Positions 1 through 9,009 are shown, counted from the first letter of the stretch. The stretch is 64,000 nt of DNA from Verrucomicrobiota bacterium (GCA_019136515.1 JAGVUB010000157.1:124001-188000); one strand, 5' to 3'. Notes: a model not told the origin generated them from the sequence alone. Translations and numbers: made by a program.

Positions 1-84
1 TTGTGGTCGTGCGGGCTTATGCCTGCCTTCGGGCATCGGCCGGTCGGCGGCAAACTGAAGCCGGTCGGCCCGCGGAGGAGGGGA

Positions 85-1035
85 TCAGAATCGCCGCTGG
101 TAGATGGCGCCGCGGAAATCGCGGAAGGTGAGGGTGCCCTCGGCGAAACTGACGAACGTGATGCCCAACTCGTCGTTGATGACATCGCCCGCGTTGTAGA
201 CCTTGGCGCCGAGCATCAAGGTGCCACCCCGACTGTTCATCCGCGCGCCCGAGATGGTCAGGGCGCTGACGGCGCTGGCCACGGTCGGGTCCTGCGGCAC
301 GGGCGGCGGCGCTGCGGGCTCGGGCTCCGGCTCGGGTTCCGGTTCCGGTGTCGGCTCGGCGACGATGGCCGGGACCTCCTCTTGGGGAACGGGTTCGGCG
401 GCCGGCTGGGCGACCGGTTCTTCGACCGGCGCCACGTTCGGCGGCGGGACACGGGTCGCTCCGAACAGGCCGAACGGGTCGGCGAAATAGACGAAGGCGG
501 CGCCGCCGATCACCAGCACGAGCAGTAGCAGCAGGGTGACGCTGGTCCGGGGGCCCTTCGCGGCGGGGGCGGGAGCGGTGGGCGCAGCCGCTGGCGCCGG
601 ACGCGCACCGCCGAAACCGGGCGGTGGCGGGAAGTTGGCGGCCTTGTTGGCCCGGGCCGGCGGCGGCGCCAAAGGCGGCGCGACTGGTCGGGGCGGGAGG
701 TTGGGGAAGGGCGGAGGTGTGGGGCTCGCCGCTTGCGGCGCGGCGGGGGGAGGCAGCACCGGGGGCTCGATGGTGGTTTCGGGGCCCGGCGCAGGGGTGA
801 GAGGTGGCGGCTCGGCGGGTGGCATGGCTGCCTCCGCGCCCGTGGGTGTGCCGAGGAGCGAGGTCAGGCGGGCCTTGCGGGCCGGGGCGGCGGGTGCCGG
901 TGTTGCCGGCTCGCCGGCCGGTTCGGCCGGGGGCGACGGGGGCTCGGCGGGGGGAGTGGAGCCGGGCGCGCTCTCGGGGCCGGTGGACAAGCCGCGGAGT
1001 CGCAGCGACAGGCGGGGGCGTTCCTCGTTGCTCAT
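85..1035 (-). CDS. Proline-rich single-pass membrane protein, function unknown
   Basis: About 316 residues starting at MSNEER. An upstream ATG would add 12 residues, but this start sits just before the first conserved-looking charged stretch. Residues 1-160 are a low-complexity Pro/Ala/Glu region. One hydrophobic helix follows at about 165-184, then a second Pro/Glu linker, then a compact C-terminal domain of about 60 residues (VASAVSALTISGARMNSRGG onward). The layout of cytoplasmic Pro-rich tail, one helix and small outer domain resembles PilP/GspB-like accessory proteins of secretion systems, but I cannot assign it. No secretion genes are nearby. It is the last gene of the minus-strand run that follows hutF. 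Confidence 0.7.
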   Translation of the reverse strand: MSNEERPRLSLRLRGLSTGPESAPGSTPPAEPPSPPAEPAGEPATPAPAAPARKARLTSLLGTPTGAEAAMPPAEPPPLTPAPGPETTIEPPVLPPPAAPQAASPTPPPFPNLPPRPVAPPLAPPPARANKAANFPPPPGFGGARPAPAAAPTAPAPAAKGPRTSVTLLLLLVLVIGGAAFVYFADPFGLFGATRVPPPNVAPVEEPVAQPAAEPVPQEEVPAIVAEPTPEPEPEPEPEPAAPPPVPQDPTVASAVSALTISGARMNSRGGTLMLGAKVYNAGDVINDELGITFVSFAEGTLTFRDFRGAIYQRRF

Positions 1036-1185
1036 GGCGGAAGATTGACGGGTTCCGGGGCGCGGTGGCAACTCAAGGCATCGCGGGACCGCAGCCTCCC
1101 GACCCCGCGCCGAGGATCGACGGATGGCGGTGCCGCGTCGAGGGAAATATCCAAGCCGGCGCGACAGCGATGGCGGTGGACCGGC

Positions 1186-2590
1186 TCATGGTTCGGACCA
1201 GAGGTCGCGCTGCAACGCCAGGAAGGCGGTCGTGATGGCGTGCTGCTGCGGGTGGCGCCCGTCCTCGACGATCGGACGGCCGCCTACCACCACATCGCGG
1301 ATACAGCTGCGGCCGCCGGCGAAGACGAGGGCGGCGGGGAGAGAGTCGGCGTCGGAGCCGGCGAGGGCGGGATCGTCGAGGGCGACGGTGAAGAAGTCGG
1401 ACGGCCGACCGGGCTCGAGGGTGCCGCCGGGCGCCCGGAGACAATCGGCTCCGTGGCGTGTGGCACAGGCGAGCAACAGGCCGGCCAGTGCGGCGGGCTC
1501 GGGCGGGGCCGAGGGTTCGGGGCGCGGCGCGAGCACGACTCGCTGGAGGTGTTTGAGCCGCAGGTGGGTGTCGAGTTCGCGGGCGTCCTCAAGCAGGTCG
1601 ATCTGGGCGTTGGTGTCGGTGCCGAGGGCCACGGGCACGCCGCGGGCGAAGAAGGTGTCGGCCGGGTTGATGCCGTCGCCGAGGCAACGCTCGGTGGTGG
1701 GGCAGGCGCAGACCCGGGCGCCGGCGCGGGCCAGCGCGGCCACCTCGTGGTTGGCGACATGGATGGCGTGGATCGCGGTGAAGCCGGCGTGCAGGGCGCC
1801 CTCGCGCTCCAGCAGGCCGATCGGGGTGGTGTCGTGCTCGGCCAGGCAGGCCTCGTTTTCGTTGGTCTGCTCGCAGACGTGCATATGCACCGGGGCGGGG
1901 GCGGCGCGCATGGCGGGGAGGAGCACCCGCAGGTAGTCGGGCGGCACGGCGCGCACCGAGTGCGGCGCGTAGCCGGTCCAGGCGAGTCCAGCTGCGGTGT
2001 CGGCGGCGAGGCTGGCGCGCAGGCGCTCGTAGGCGGCGAGGTAGTCGTCGGGCGAGGCGATGATGAAACGTTGCTGGGCCACGCTGGGGGCGCGCCGCCA
2101 GCCGGCGCGGGCGTAGGCGGCGTGCAGCAGGCAGATGCGCAGGCCCACGTCGCGCGCGGCACGCACGACGGCGAGTGCCATCGCGTTGGGTTCGGCGTAG
2201 GAGCGGCCCGCCGGATCGCGGTGGAGGTAGTGGAACTCGCCCACGGTGGTGATGCCGGCGAGCGCCATCTCGAGAAAGGCCATGCGCGAGGCGTCGTAGA
2301 CACCGTCGGGATCGAGCGAGGTGGCGGCGCGGAACATCATCTCGCGCCAGGTCCAGAAGGTATCGCGTTCGCCCGCGGATCACGCGTTGGAAGGCGTGGG
2401 AGTGGGTGTTGACGAGCCCAGGCAACAGCGCGCGGCCGGGCAGCCGGCGCGCGGCGGCGAGGTCCGCCGGGTCGCGGGAGAGGCGCAGGATGCGGCCGGC
2501 GGCATCGGCGACCAGGGCGAGTCCGGACTCGAAACGTCCGCCGGTGAACAACAGGTCGGGCAGCCAGACGGTGGTTGCGGGCGGGTTCAT
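1186..2590 (-). pseudogene. hutF: Formimidoylglutamate deiminase HutF, split by a frameshift
   Basis: HutF deaminates N-formimidoyl-glutamate in one branch of histidine degradation and belongs to the metal-dependent amidohydrolases. The N-terminal part (start at 2590, MNPPATTVWL) contains LPGLVNTHSHAFQRVIRG, the HxH metal motif. The rest, from about 2375 downward, lies in another frame and reads ERDTFWTWREMMFRA, then HMHVCEQTNE, AIHAIHV and GTDTNAQIDLL, all typical of HutF. The two frames meet near 2361-2380. Combined length is about 468 codons against roughly 450 for the family, so the gene is complete apart from a one-base indel. An ATG at 2340 could start only the C-terminal part, which would lack the HxH metal site. 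No other hut gene is in the window. Confidence 0.82.
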
Positions 2591-2740
2591 GCGGTGGTGG
2601 CGAGGTGTCCCGAATTTCGGGACCAGGAGCATAACAGCCCCGTCCGGCTTCGCGAATCCCCGCGCCAGAACACCTCCCGCGCCCGGGACACTGCAGAGCC
2701 GCGGCTTGTCGCGCGGACGGCGGGGCGCCAAGGTGCGGCC

Positions 2741-3508
2741 ATGAACCCGTGCCCGCCCTCCAAACCGCCTGCGGAGTCGCGGGTGTTTGCCGGGCTGCGA
2801 CTGCGGCCGACCCTGTGCGCGACGGGTGCCCGGGCGGCGCGCTGGCGTGCGGAGGGGGGAGAGTGGGTGCGGCCGGTCGTGACACCGGCGGACTGGCGGG
2901 CCGATTGGTCGGAGTGCGTGCCGCCGGAGCGGCGCTGGGCGGTGGATTTCCCGCCCGGCGCGGATGAGCGCGCGATCGCCGAGGCCGGCGGGGCAGGGCG
3001 GATCTTCGCACGTTCCAGGGCGCGGATCGCGCGCCGCGGGCCGGGCGCGGAGCTGCGCATCGCGTTGGCGAAATGCGACCGCTATCTGGCGACGCCGGCC
3101 GGGGCGCGGGCGGCGCGGTGGCGCTGGGTGCCGGCGCAGGTGCTGCCGTGCGGCGCGTTGGTCGTGGTCGCACGCGACGACGAGTTCCTAGCCGGAGTGC
3201 TCGCCTCGCGGTGGCTGGAGCTGTGGCGCCTCGCCCTGGGGCGGCGGCTCGATGTGGCGACGATCCGCGGGTTTCCGCTGCCGTGGCCGCCGGAGACGTT
3301 GCGCGGCTCCTTCACGCGCGAACAGGAGGAGCGGCGCGACGGGGTGGTGCGGGCGTGGCGGGCAGCCGGGGGTGGGGCGGCCGACTTCGATCCGGAAGGC
3401 TACGAGGCCGACGCACTGAGTGCCGCAGTGGCGGCGGCCTATGGCTGGCCGGCCGGGATCGGCGCGGATGAGGCGGTGCAGCGGTTGCGCGCTAGGGCGC
3501 CGGCATAG
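2741..3508 (+). CDS. Orphan C-terminal region of an MmeI-like DNA methyltransferase
   Basis: A 255-residue protein with no catalytic motif. Residues about 105-190 read KCDRYLATPAGARAARWRW, VPAQVLPCGALVVVARDDEF and LASRWLELWRL, then IRGFPLPWPPE. This matches the target-recognition and tail region of large class I adenine methyltransferases of the MmeI/type IIG kind, whose usual wording is 'YlATprvakhr.fvwl...vlP...livfARdDdy.fGvLhSr.HE.W...fPfP'. The end (LSAAVAAAYGWPAGIGADE) matches the usual 'LD.AVaaAYGWpadlsDeEil' tail. The SAM-binding FxGxG and NPPY motifs and the nuclease domain are absent, and the N-terminal 90 residues are unlike them. It may be a domesticated DNA-recognition module or a decayed remnant. 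Its end overlaps the convergent ExoD-like gene by 17 bases. Confidence 0.65.
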   Translation: MNPCPPSKPPAESRVFAGLRLRPTLCATGARAARWRAEGGEWVRPVVTPADWRADWSECVPPERRWAVDFPPGADERAIAEAGGAGRIFARSRARIARRGPGAELRIALAKCDRYLATPAGARAARWRWVPAQVLPCGALVVVARDDEFLAGVLASRWLELWRLALGRRLDVATIRGFPLPWPPETLRGSFTREQEERRDGVVRAWRAAGGGAADFDPEGYEADALSAAVAAAYGWPAGIGADEAVQRLRARAPA

Positions 3509-4202
3509 TCGTCGCCGGCGGGACGCCCGGGGGGAGGGCGCCGAAGTGGGCGACGTACCACTGGTGGAGGAACTGCATCACCTCGAAGCCGAAGAAACCG
3601 AGGAAGGCGAAGAACACGGCGGAGAGCAGCAGCGCCGCGAAGCCGACGAGCACCATGCCGCCGTCGTCCTCGAGCCGGCCGATCGCCAGCGCCACGATGG
3701 CGATGGCGGGCAGGGCATTGGAGAGCGGGATCGGAAGCGGCAGCATCAACAGCAGCGCCGCGGTCACGATGCCGGCGCCGATCAGGCGATGTGCGAGCAT
3801 GCCGGACACGAAAAGGGGCAGGCGCTTGCGGGTGATTCGCTCGAGCAGGCGGATGATCCGTTCGGCTCCGCGCAGCAGCAGGCCGAAGAAACGCGGCGGC
3901 AACCGTCGTTCGCGCAGCCGTGCGGGCAGATGCGGCTGGAGGCCGAGCGCGAGGCGCAGCCCGAGGTAGCCGATCACAGCGCCCACGACCGTGGAGATGC
4001 CGAGCAACGAGACGGGGGTGAAGAACGGCAACGCCAGCAGCACCAGCAGCAGCGAGTAGGCGCGGGCACCCATCACCTCGAGCACCTCGCCCACCTGCAC
4101 CTCGCCGTGGCCGAAGCGAGTGGTGAGCGCGTGCAGCTCGGCGGAGAGCTTGCGGCGCGGCGCGAGGGCGAGCGTGGTGGTGCTGGGCGATGGTTCGGCC
4201 AT
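3492..4202 (-). CDS. ExoD-family exopolysaccharide synthesis membrane protein
   Basis: A 236-residue protein of the ExoD family, linked in rhizobia to exopolysaccharide production; its biochemical role is unknown. It starts at MAEPSPSTTT. A conserved N-terminal segment (RFGHGEVQVGEVLEVMGARAY) is followed by hydrophobic helices at about 50-90, then a charged stretch rich in Arg (ARLRERRLPPRFFGLLLRG), then two further helix pairs around LLLMLPLPIPLSNALPAIAI and VGFAALLLSAVFFAFLGFF. The PxPxxNxLPA pattern is typical of the family. It stands alone on the minus strand between two plus-strand genes and overlaps the 3' end of the preceding convergent gene. Confidence 0.82.
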   Translation of the reverse strand: MAEPSPSTTTLALAPRRKLSAELHALTTRFGHGEVQVGEVLEVMGARAYSLLLVLLALPFFTPVSLLGISTVVGAVIGYLGLRLALGLQPHLPARLRERRLPPRFFGLLLRGAERIIRLLERITRKRLPLFVSGMLAHRLIGAGIVTAALLLMLPLPIPLSNALPAIAIVALAIGRLEDDGGMVLVGFAALLLSAVFFAFLGFFGFEVMQFLHQWYVAHFGALPPGVPPATTMPAP

Positions 4203-4333
4203 GGGAACGCCGCGGGCGACCGCGGCGGTGGAAGCACGATGTCCGGCCCCGCGGGGCGCGCAATGTTTGTCGGGCGTGGCCGGGGCGTGCCGGGTGCTTG
4301 CCGCGGTGGGGGCGGCACGTTTCGCTCGGGCGC

Positions 4334-4849
4334 ATGGCCGACCTTGCCCAGATTGTCGCGCGCCTGAAGCTGCAGCCGTTGCCGCGGGAGGGCGGCTGGT
4401 ACGCCCCGGTGTGGCGCAGCGAGGTGCGGCTGGCCGGTGCCGCATTGCCGGCGCGCTACGGGCCGGGTGCGGAACGCGTGGCCGCCTCATCGATCCTCTA
4501 CCTGCTGGCGGGAAACGACTTCTCGGCGCTGCACCGGTTGCGCAGCGACGAGGTGTGGCAGTTCCATGCGGGCGACGCGGTCGAGCTGCTCCGCCTCGGG
4601 CCGGACGGCGGATCCGGATCGTGGACACGGCTGGGGCCGGCCGTGGCCGCGGGCGATGCGCCGCAGGCGGTGGTGTCGCACGGGGTGTGGCAGGGTGCGC
4701 GGCTGGCCGCGGGCGGCCGGTGGGCGCTGGTGGGCTGCACGATGGCGCCCGGCTGGGACGACGCCGACTTCGAGCTCGGGCAACGCGCGGCGCTGGCGGC
4801 CGCGTGGCCCGAGTGGGGCGATGCGATCACCGCGCTCACGCGGGGATGA
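4334..4849 (+). CDS. Cupin-like protein, DUF985 family
   Basis: A 171-residue cupin of the DUF985 family. It opens with a helix (ADLAQIVARLKLQPL) and the signature PREGGWYAPVWRS. The cupin barrel follows: SSILYLLAGNDFSALHRLRSDEVWQFHAGDAVEL, then GVWQGARL, then LVGCTMAPGWDDADFELG near the end. These are the usual DUF985 motifs. Members bind a metal or small ligand in the barrel, but no reaction has been settled, so no substrate is given. It is followed after 52 bases by pdxH on the same strand, so the two may be cotranscribed. It diverges from the ExoD-like gene across a 131-base spacer. Confidence 0.88.
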   Translation: MADLAQIVARLKLQPLPREGGWYAPVWRSEVRLAGAALPARYGPGAERVAASSILYLLAGNDFSALHRLRSDEVWQFHAGDAVELLRLGPDGGSGSWTRLGPAVAAGDAPQAVVSHGVWQGARLAAGGRWALVGCTMAPGWDDADFELGQRAALAAAWPEWGDAITALTRG

Positions 4850-4901
4850 GCGGGAGGTTTTTGCATTCGCGCGCCGGATTGGGCCGTTGCAGAAGGGTGC
4901 C

Positions 4902-5639
4902 ATGTCCGGTCCGCGGCCCAAACTGCTCTCGTACCTGCTCGGCGTGCCCGGCGCGCTGAAGTCCTGGAAGCTGTTCACACATTCGCGCGCGCGGCTCAGC
5001 CTCTTCGACATGCGCCGGGAGTACTCGCTCGCCGGCCTGGCCGAGGCCGACGCGCCCGCCACCGACCCGTGGCCGCTGTGGGAGCGCTGGTTCGAGGAGG
5101 CGGTGAAGGGCGGCATCCGGGAGCCCAACGCGATGGTCGTCGCCACGGCCGACGCCGCCACGGGCCAGCCCTCCACGCGCACCGTGCTGCTCAAGGGTGC
5201 GGACCGGGGCGGCTTTGTCTTTTTCACCAACTACGAGAGCCGCAAGGGCGCCGAGCTCGCGGGCAATCCGCGCGCCTCGCTGCTGTTTCCCTGGCACGAT
5301 CTGGAGCGGCAGGTGATCGTGACGGGCGCAGTCGAGAAGACGAGCGCGGCGGAGACGGAGGCGTATTTCCATGTGCGCCCGTTGGGCAACCAGGTGGGTG
5401 CGTGGGCCTCGGCGCAGAGCGCGGTGCTGGCCGGTCGCGAGGAGTTGGAGCGGCGCGTCGAGGCGCGCATGGCGGAGTTCCAGGGCAAGGTGGTCCCCGT
5501 GCCGCCGTTCTGGGGCGGGTACCGGGTGATCCCGCACGCGATCGAGTTCTGGCAGGGCCGGCCGAGCCGCTTGCACGACCGGCTGCGCTACACCCGCCAG
5601 CCCGACGGCACGTGGCGCCGCGAGCGGCTCTCGCCCTGA
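4902..5639 (+). CDS. pdxH: Pyridoxine/pyridoxamine 5'-phosphate oxidase
   Basis: FMN enzyme that oxidises pyridoxine or pyridoxamine phosphate to pyridoxal phosphate. The core is complete: MRREYSLAGL, WFEEAV, EPNAMVVATAD, PSTRTVLLKG, GFVFFTNYESRKG, LFPWHDLERQVIVTG, YFHVRPLGNQVGAWAS and FWGGYRVIPHAIEFWQG, ending in WRRERLSP. The start at 4902 has a good ribosome site (AGAAGGGTG) but adds about 36 residues before MRREYS; the family usually begins near that ATG (5010), which would give 209 residues. The longer start is given for its ribosome site; the shorter cannot be excluded. It is the last gene before the first repeat mosaic. Confidence 0.93.
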   Translation: MSGPRPKLLSYLLGVPGALKSWKLFTHSRARLSLFDMRREYSLAGLAEADAPATDPWPLWERWFEEAVKGGIREPNAMVVATADAATGQPSTRTVLLKGADRGGFVFFTNYESRKGAELAGNPRASLLFPWHDLERQVIVTGAVEKTSAAETEAYFHVRPLGNQVGAWASAQSAVLAGREELERRVEARMAEFQGKVVPVPPFWGGYRVIPHAIEFWQGRPSRLHDRLRYTRQPDGTWRRERLSP

Positions 5640-6231
5640 GTGGCGGGCGCTACCCCGTGGGAATGTGGAAATCAGGAGAACGGGAACGGAGAACGCGGCG
5701 CGCGGTGTTTCCGGGCGGCGATCAGCGTCTATCCGCGTGCTCTGCCGTACGGCAGAGCGGTTCCACTTTCCGTAGCTCGGATCGGATTTCCGGCGGTTTT
5801 GAACCACTGATGGGCTTCGCCAATGGGCGAAGCCTTGGAGGTGTCCTGCGGCTGATCGCCGCAGGGAAGGCGGGGGTCGGCGCCCGCTGATCGCGGGCGG
5901 ATGGGGAGAATGTGGAAATCAGGGAATCAGGAAACGGAAACCGGAGTGTCAGCGTGACAGCGTAACAGGGTGACAGAGTGCGAAAGGACAGGGGGCGGCG
6001 CGGACTATCGCGGTGCTCACGCGCAGCGCTACGAGGAGAGCGCAGGGTCTTCCGGGTCCCATCAGCGCCTATCAGCGTTTATCAGTGGCTCCATTCTCCG
6101 CGGTTCGGTTTCCTGAGTTCGTGAGTTCCAGTTTCTCTGCGTCGGCGTCAACGGATCGCGGGCGGGGGGAGGATTGTTGCGCTGCATTCTTCGCGAACCT
6201 TGCTACCTTCTGGCGCGTCGCCGTTCTCCCG
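5640..6231. repeat. Non-coding repeat mosaic between pdxH and sixA
   Basis: No believable gene. In order it holds a GAATGTGGAAATCAGG arm, a run of ATCAGCG/ATCCGCG words, the 20-base palindrome GCTCTGCCGTACGGCAGAGC at 5739-5758, a triple-hairpin element at 5801-5900, a second GAATGTGGAAATCAGG arm, a GTGACAGCGTAACAGGGTGA run, a GCGCAGCGCTAC hairpin, CATCAGCG-type repeats, and finally an inverted arm (TTCCTGAGTTC near 6108). The same units recur in the following spacers. Confidence 0.85.
5801..5900 (+). repeat. Triple-hairpin element, copy 1
   Basis: Begins GAACCACTGATGGGCTTCGC and contains three adjacent stem-loops: GCTTCGCC/GGCGAAGC, CCTGCGGC/GCCGCAGG with a TGATC-type loop, and CGCCCGC/GCGGGCG with loop TGATC. 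One of eight copies, all on the plus strand. Confidence 0.88.
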
Positions 6232-6705
6232 ATGAAACTCTACCTCGTCCGCCACGCCCACGCCCTGTCCGATGCCGAGGATCCCGCGCGTCCGCTCAGT
6301 CCGAAGGGGCGGGAGGTGGCGCTGGCGATGGGGCGGTGGCTGGGCCGGCACGCCAAGCCGGCGGTGCTGGAACTCTGGCACAGTCCGCTGGTGCGCGCGC
6401 GGGAGACGGCGGAGCTGTTCGCCGAGGGCGCCCACCTGAAGGTGCCGCTGCGCGAGGCCGCGGGGCTGTTGCCGGAGGATCCGCCGGAGCCGATGGCCGC
6501 GGCGCTGGGCCGTCATGGCGATTCGGTGATGATCGTGGGGCACGAGCCGTTCCTCTCCGCGCTCGCCGGCCACCTGCTCGGCCTCGGCAACGGCGGGGTG
6601 GAGTTCCAGAAGGGCGCGGTGCTCTGCCTCGAGCGCGGACCGCGCGGCACGCCGTGGACGCTCGCCTGGCATGTGAGCCCGACGATCGTGGTCGGCGACG
6701 AGTGA
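6232..6705 (+). CDS. sixA: Phosphohistidine phosphatase SixA-like
   Basis: A 157-residue member of the histidine phosphatase superfamily, SixA type, which removes phosphate from phosphohistidine on signalling or phosphotransfer proteins. The catalytic RHA motif is at the N-terminus (MKLYLVRHAHA, His 8). The second motif pair is present (WHSPLVRARETAEL), and the late catalytic His lies in VMIVGHEPFLSAL. Length and motif spacing are normal for the short SixA form. Start is the ATG at 6232; the region upstream is repeat DNA. No kinase or phosphotransfer partner is adjacent, so the substrate is not evident. Confidence 0.88.
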   Translation: MKLYLVRHAHALSDAEDPARPLSPKGREVALAMGRWLGRHAKPAVLELWHSPLVRARETAELFAEGAHLKVPLREAAGLLPEDPPEPMAAALGRHGDSVMIVGHEPFLSALAGHLLGLGNGGVEFQKGAVLCLERGPRGTPWTLAWHVSPTIVVGDE

Positions 6706-7249
6706 TCAGTGGCCGGTAGGCGGTGGACGGTGGGCGGTGGACAGAAGGCGGATGACGGCCGACCGAGTGACAGGTACCGGAAACGGACGACGGACGGCTG
6801 ATGACGGATTGCGGCGCGGGCGGTCGCTGCCCTCGCGCGCCGCGCTACGGGTGGGAAGCTCGGATTCTTGGGACGTCATCAGCGTCCATCAGCGTTTATC
6901 AGCGGTTCCACTCTCCGGTGGCTCGGCTTCCTGATTTCCGCATTCTCCGTGTCCGGTTTCCGGAGTGTTGTGAACCACTGATGGGCTTCGCCAAGGGGCG
7001 AAGCCTTGGGCGTGTCCTGCGGCTGATCGCCGCAGGGGCGACGGGTGCCGGCGCCCGCTGATCGCGGGCGGTCGCTGCACTCACGCGCAGCGCTACAGAT
7101 GGCGGGTGTGGCAGGGTGCTTTGGATTTCCGGAATCCATCAGTGTGAATGAGTGTGCTCTGCCGTACGGCAGAGTGGTTCCAGTTTCCGTCGCTTGGTCC
7201 GGTTTCCGGAGTTGGATTGGCATCGGGTCCCGGCTGAGAATCGACGCCG
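6706..7249. repeat. Non-coding repeat mosaic between sixA and the RmlD-like gene
   Basis: No gene seen. It holds a purine-rich GGTGGACGGTGGGCGGTGGA tract, a hairpin-plus-GCTAC unit, CATCAGCG repeats, an inverted arm, a triple-hairpin element at 6972-7071, another hairpin-GCTAC unit, and a one-mismatch copy of the 20-base palindrome at about 7155-7174. Confidence 0.82.
6972..7071 (+). repeat. Triple-hairpin element, copy 2
   Basis: Same order and strand as copy 1: GAACCACTGATGGGCTTCGC, then CCTGCGGCTGATCGCCGCAGG-type and CGCCCGCTGATCGCGGGCG hairpins, followed directly by GGTCGCTGCACTCACGCGCA. Confidence 0.88.
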
Positions 7250-8179
7250 ATGCGAATCTTCCTCACCGGGGCCTCGGGCCTGCTCGGCGGCAACTTCGCC
7301 GCGGTGGCGGCGCGCGCCGGGCATGAGGTGACCGGTGTCGTGGGTTCGTGGAACGGCGCGCCGATCGCCGGGTTGGCGCGACAGCTCCGCCTCGACCTGA
7401 CCGATCTCGCGTCGATCGCCGCGGCGGTGCGGGCGGCCCGCCCGGAGGCGATCGTCAACTGCGCGGCGATGTCGGAACCGGCGCAGTGCGAGCGCGAGCC
7501 GGAACGCGCGGGGGCGCTCAACGTGGCGCTGCCGCGGCGGCTGGCGGAGCTGGCGGCGGAGCTCGGCGTGCGGCTGGTGCATGTCTCCAGCGAGCAGGTC
7601 TTCGATGGCACGCGGGCGCCGTACGGCGTCGCCGACCCGGTGGCGCCGCTCACGCTCTACGGTCGCCAGAAAGCGGAGTCGGAGCGCGCGGTGCGGGCCG
7701 CGGCGCCGGGGCTCGGGGCCGCGGTGCGCGTGCCGCTGCTGCTGGGCCACAGCCCGGGCGGCCGGCGCAGCGTGCACGAGCGGCTGCTGCGCGACTGGGC
7801 CGAGGGGCGCGCGGCGCGCCTCTTCACCGACGAGATCCGGCAGGTGTGCATGGCCGACAATCTCGCCGCCGTGTTGCTGGAGCTGTGCGGACCCGCGGCG
7901 CCGGGCGGGATTCTCCACTGGGCCGGCGCGCAACCGGTTTCCCGTTACGAACTCGGCCGGGCGATCGCGGCGCGGTTCGGTCTCGACGCGGCGCAGCTCA
8001 TCGTGCCCGTGCGGCTCGCGGGCACGGCGCTCGCGGCCGTGCGGCAGGCGGATCTCTCGCTGGATCTGCGGCCGCTGAGTGAAGCGCTCACGACGAAGCC
8101 CGAGCCGCTCGCCGTGCAGGTGGCGCGGTTGGCTGTGCCGGATGATCTGCGCGAGTCGCTGGCGCGGCTGGGCGCGTAG
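7250..8179 (+). CDS. Extended SDR, dTDP-4-dehydrorhamnose reductase (RmlD)-like
   Basis: A 309-residue NAD(P)-dependent extended short-chain dehydrogenase. The Rossmann motif is at the N-terminus (LTGASGLLGGNF). NCAAMSEPAQCEREPE is the RmlD-type 'NaAAyt.vD.aE' segment in variant form. The catalytic region has VHVSSEQVFDGT and then LYGRQKAESER, the YxxxK motif. Members reduce dTDP-4-keto-rhamnose or act on related nucleotide sugars, or serve as MAT2B-like proteins. The replacement of the usual AYTxVD suggests a substrate other than the standard one. No other rhamnose gene is nearby. It is flanked on both sides by repeat mosaics. Confidence 0.82.
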   Translation: MRIFLTGASGLLGGNFAAVAARAGHEVTGVVGSWNGAPIAGLARQLRLDLTDLASIAAAVRAARPEAIVNCAAMSEPAQCEREPERAGALNVALPRRLAELAAELGVRLVHVSSEQVFDGTRAPYGVADPVAPLTLYGRQKAESERAVRAAAPGLGAAVRVPLLLGHSPGGRRSVHERLLRDWAEGRAARLFTDEIRQVCMADNLAAVLLELCGPAAPGGILHWAGAQPVSRYELGRAIAARFGLDAAQLIVPVRLAGTALAAVRQADLSLDLRPLSEALTTKPEPLAVQVARLAVPDDLRESLARLGA

Positions 8180-8209
8180 TCGCTCGCCCGCCGATCGCAG
8201 GCCGAGGCA

Positions 8210-8376
8210 AATCTGGAACTCAGCGTAGACGCGCCGGGGCGCGGCCTTGCGGGGAAGCAACACGGCCGAGTCGTCGGAGCGGAGGATGACCACGGATCAC
8301 ACGGATGGGCACGGATGATCGGGGGACGATCCGTGGACATCCGTGAAATCCGTGGTTTCAGGTTCATGTTGCTTGA
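8210..8376 (+). repeat. ATCCGTG inverted-repeat element, copy 1
   Basis: Begins AATCTGGAACTCAGCGTAGA and ends TTCATGTTGCTTGAG. Its right half is one large inverted repeat whose arms each hold three spaced copies of ATCCGTG or its complement. A near-identical copy lies at 10044-10214. Confidence 0.85.
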
Positions 8377-8536
8377 GCGCGTGGACGCAGGAAACGAAGC
8401 CCGAAACGGCGGAGCGCCCGGGATTTCCGGGACCATCAGTGTGAATTAGTGTGGATTAGTGGTTCCACTCTCCGCGGCCTGGCTTCCTGAGTTCGTGGGT
8501 TCCAGATTCTCAGCGGTTCAGTATCCGGAGTTTTGT

Positions 8537-8636
8537 GAACCACTGATGGTCTTCGCCAAGGGGCGAAGCCTTGGGAGTGTCCTGCGGCTGATCGCCGCAG
8601 GGGCGGTGGGTGGCGGCGCCCGCTGATCGCGGGCGG
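8537..8636 (+). repeat. Triple-hairpin element, copy 3
   Basis: The three stem-loops are conserved; the first reads GGTCTTCGCC instead of GGGCTTCGCC. Same strand as the other copies. Confidence 0.87.
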
Positions 8637-8859
8637 ATGGGGAGAATGTGGAAATCAGGAATACGGGAACGGAGAGCGGGGAGCGCTTGGGGTTTTCCGG
8701 GATCCATCAGCGTCCATCAGCGTGCTCGGCCGTACGGCAGAGCAGTTCCATGCTCCGGGGGCCGTTTCCTGGTTCCCTGATTTCCACATTCCTTCCGCCG
8801 CCATCTGTTCCTGAGTTCGTGAGTTCCAGATTCTTCGGGAGCGGATCTTCGGAGGTTTT

Positions 8860-8959
8860 GAACCACTGATGGGCTTCGCCAAGGGGCGAAGCTTTGAGGG
8901 CGTCCTGCGGCTGATCGCCGCAGGGGCGGTGGGTGGCGGCGCCCGCTGATCGCGGGCGG
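8860..8959 (+). repeat. Triple-hairpin element, copy 4
   Basis: Follows copy 3 by only about 220 bases. The three stem-loops are intact, and it runs into GTCGCTGCGCTCACGCCCAG. Confidence 0.87.
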
Positions 8960-9009
8960 TCGCTGCGCTCACGCCCAGCGCTACAAGCGGAGGCGGTGCA
9001 TGGCGGCGC

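Larger units (their letters stand above)
8180..9009. repeat. Non-coding repeat mosaic between the RmlD-like gene and rsgA
   Basis: 830 bases without a believable gene, between convergent genes. It holds an ATCCGTG hairpin element (8210-8376), CATCAGTG-type words, an inverted arm, triple-hairpin copy 3 (about 8537-8636), a GAATGTGGAAATCAGG arm facing its inverted partner at about 8771-8790 with a degenerate copy of the 20-base palindrome between them, and triple-hairpin copy 4 (8860-8959) followed by a hairpin-GCTAC unit. Confidence 0.85.
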
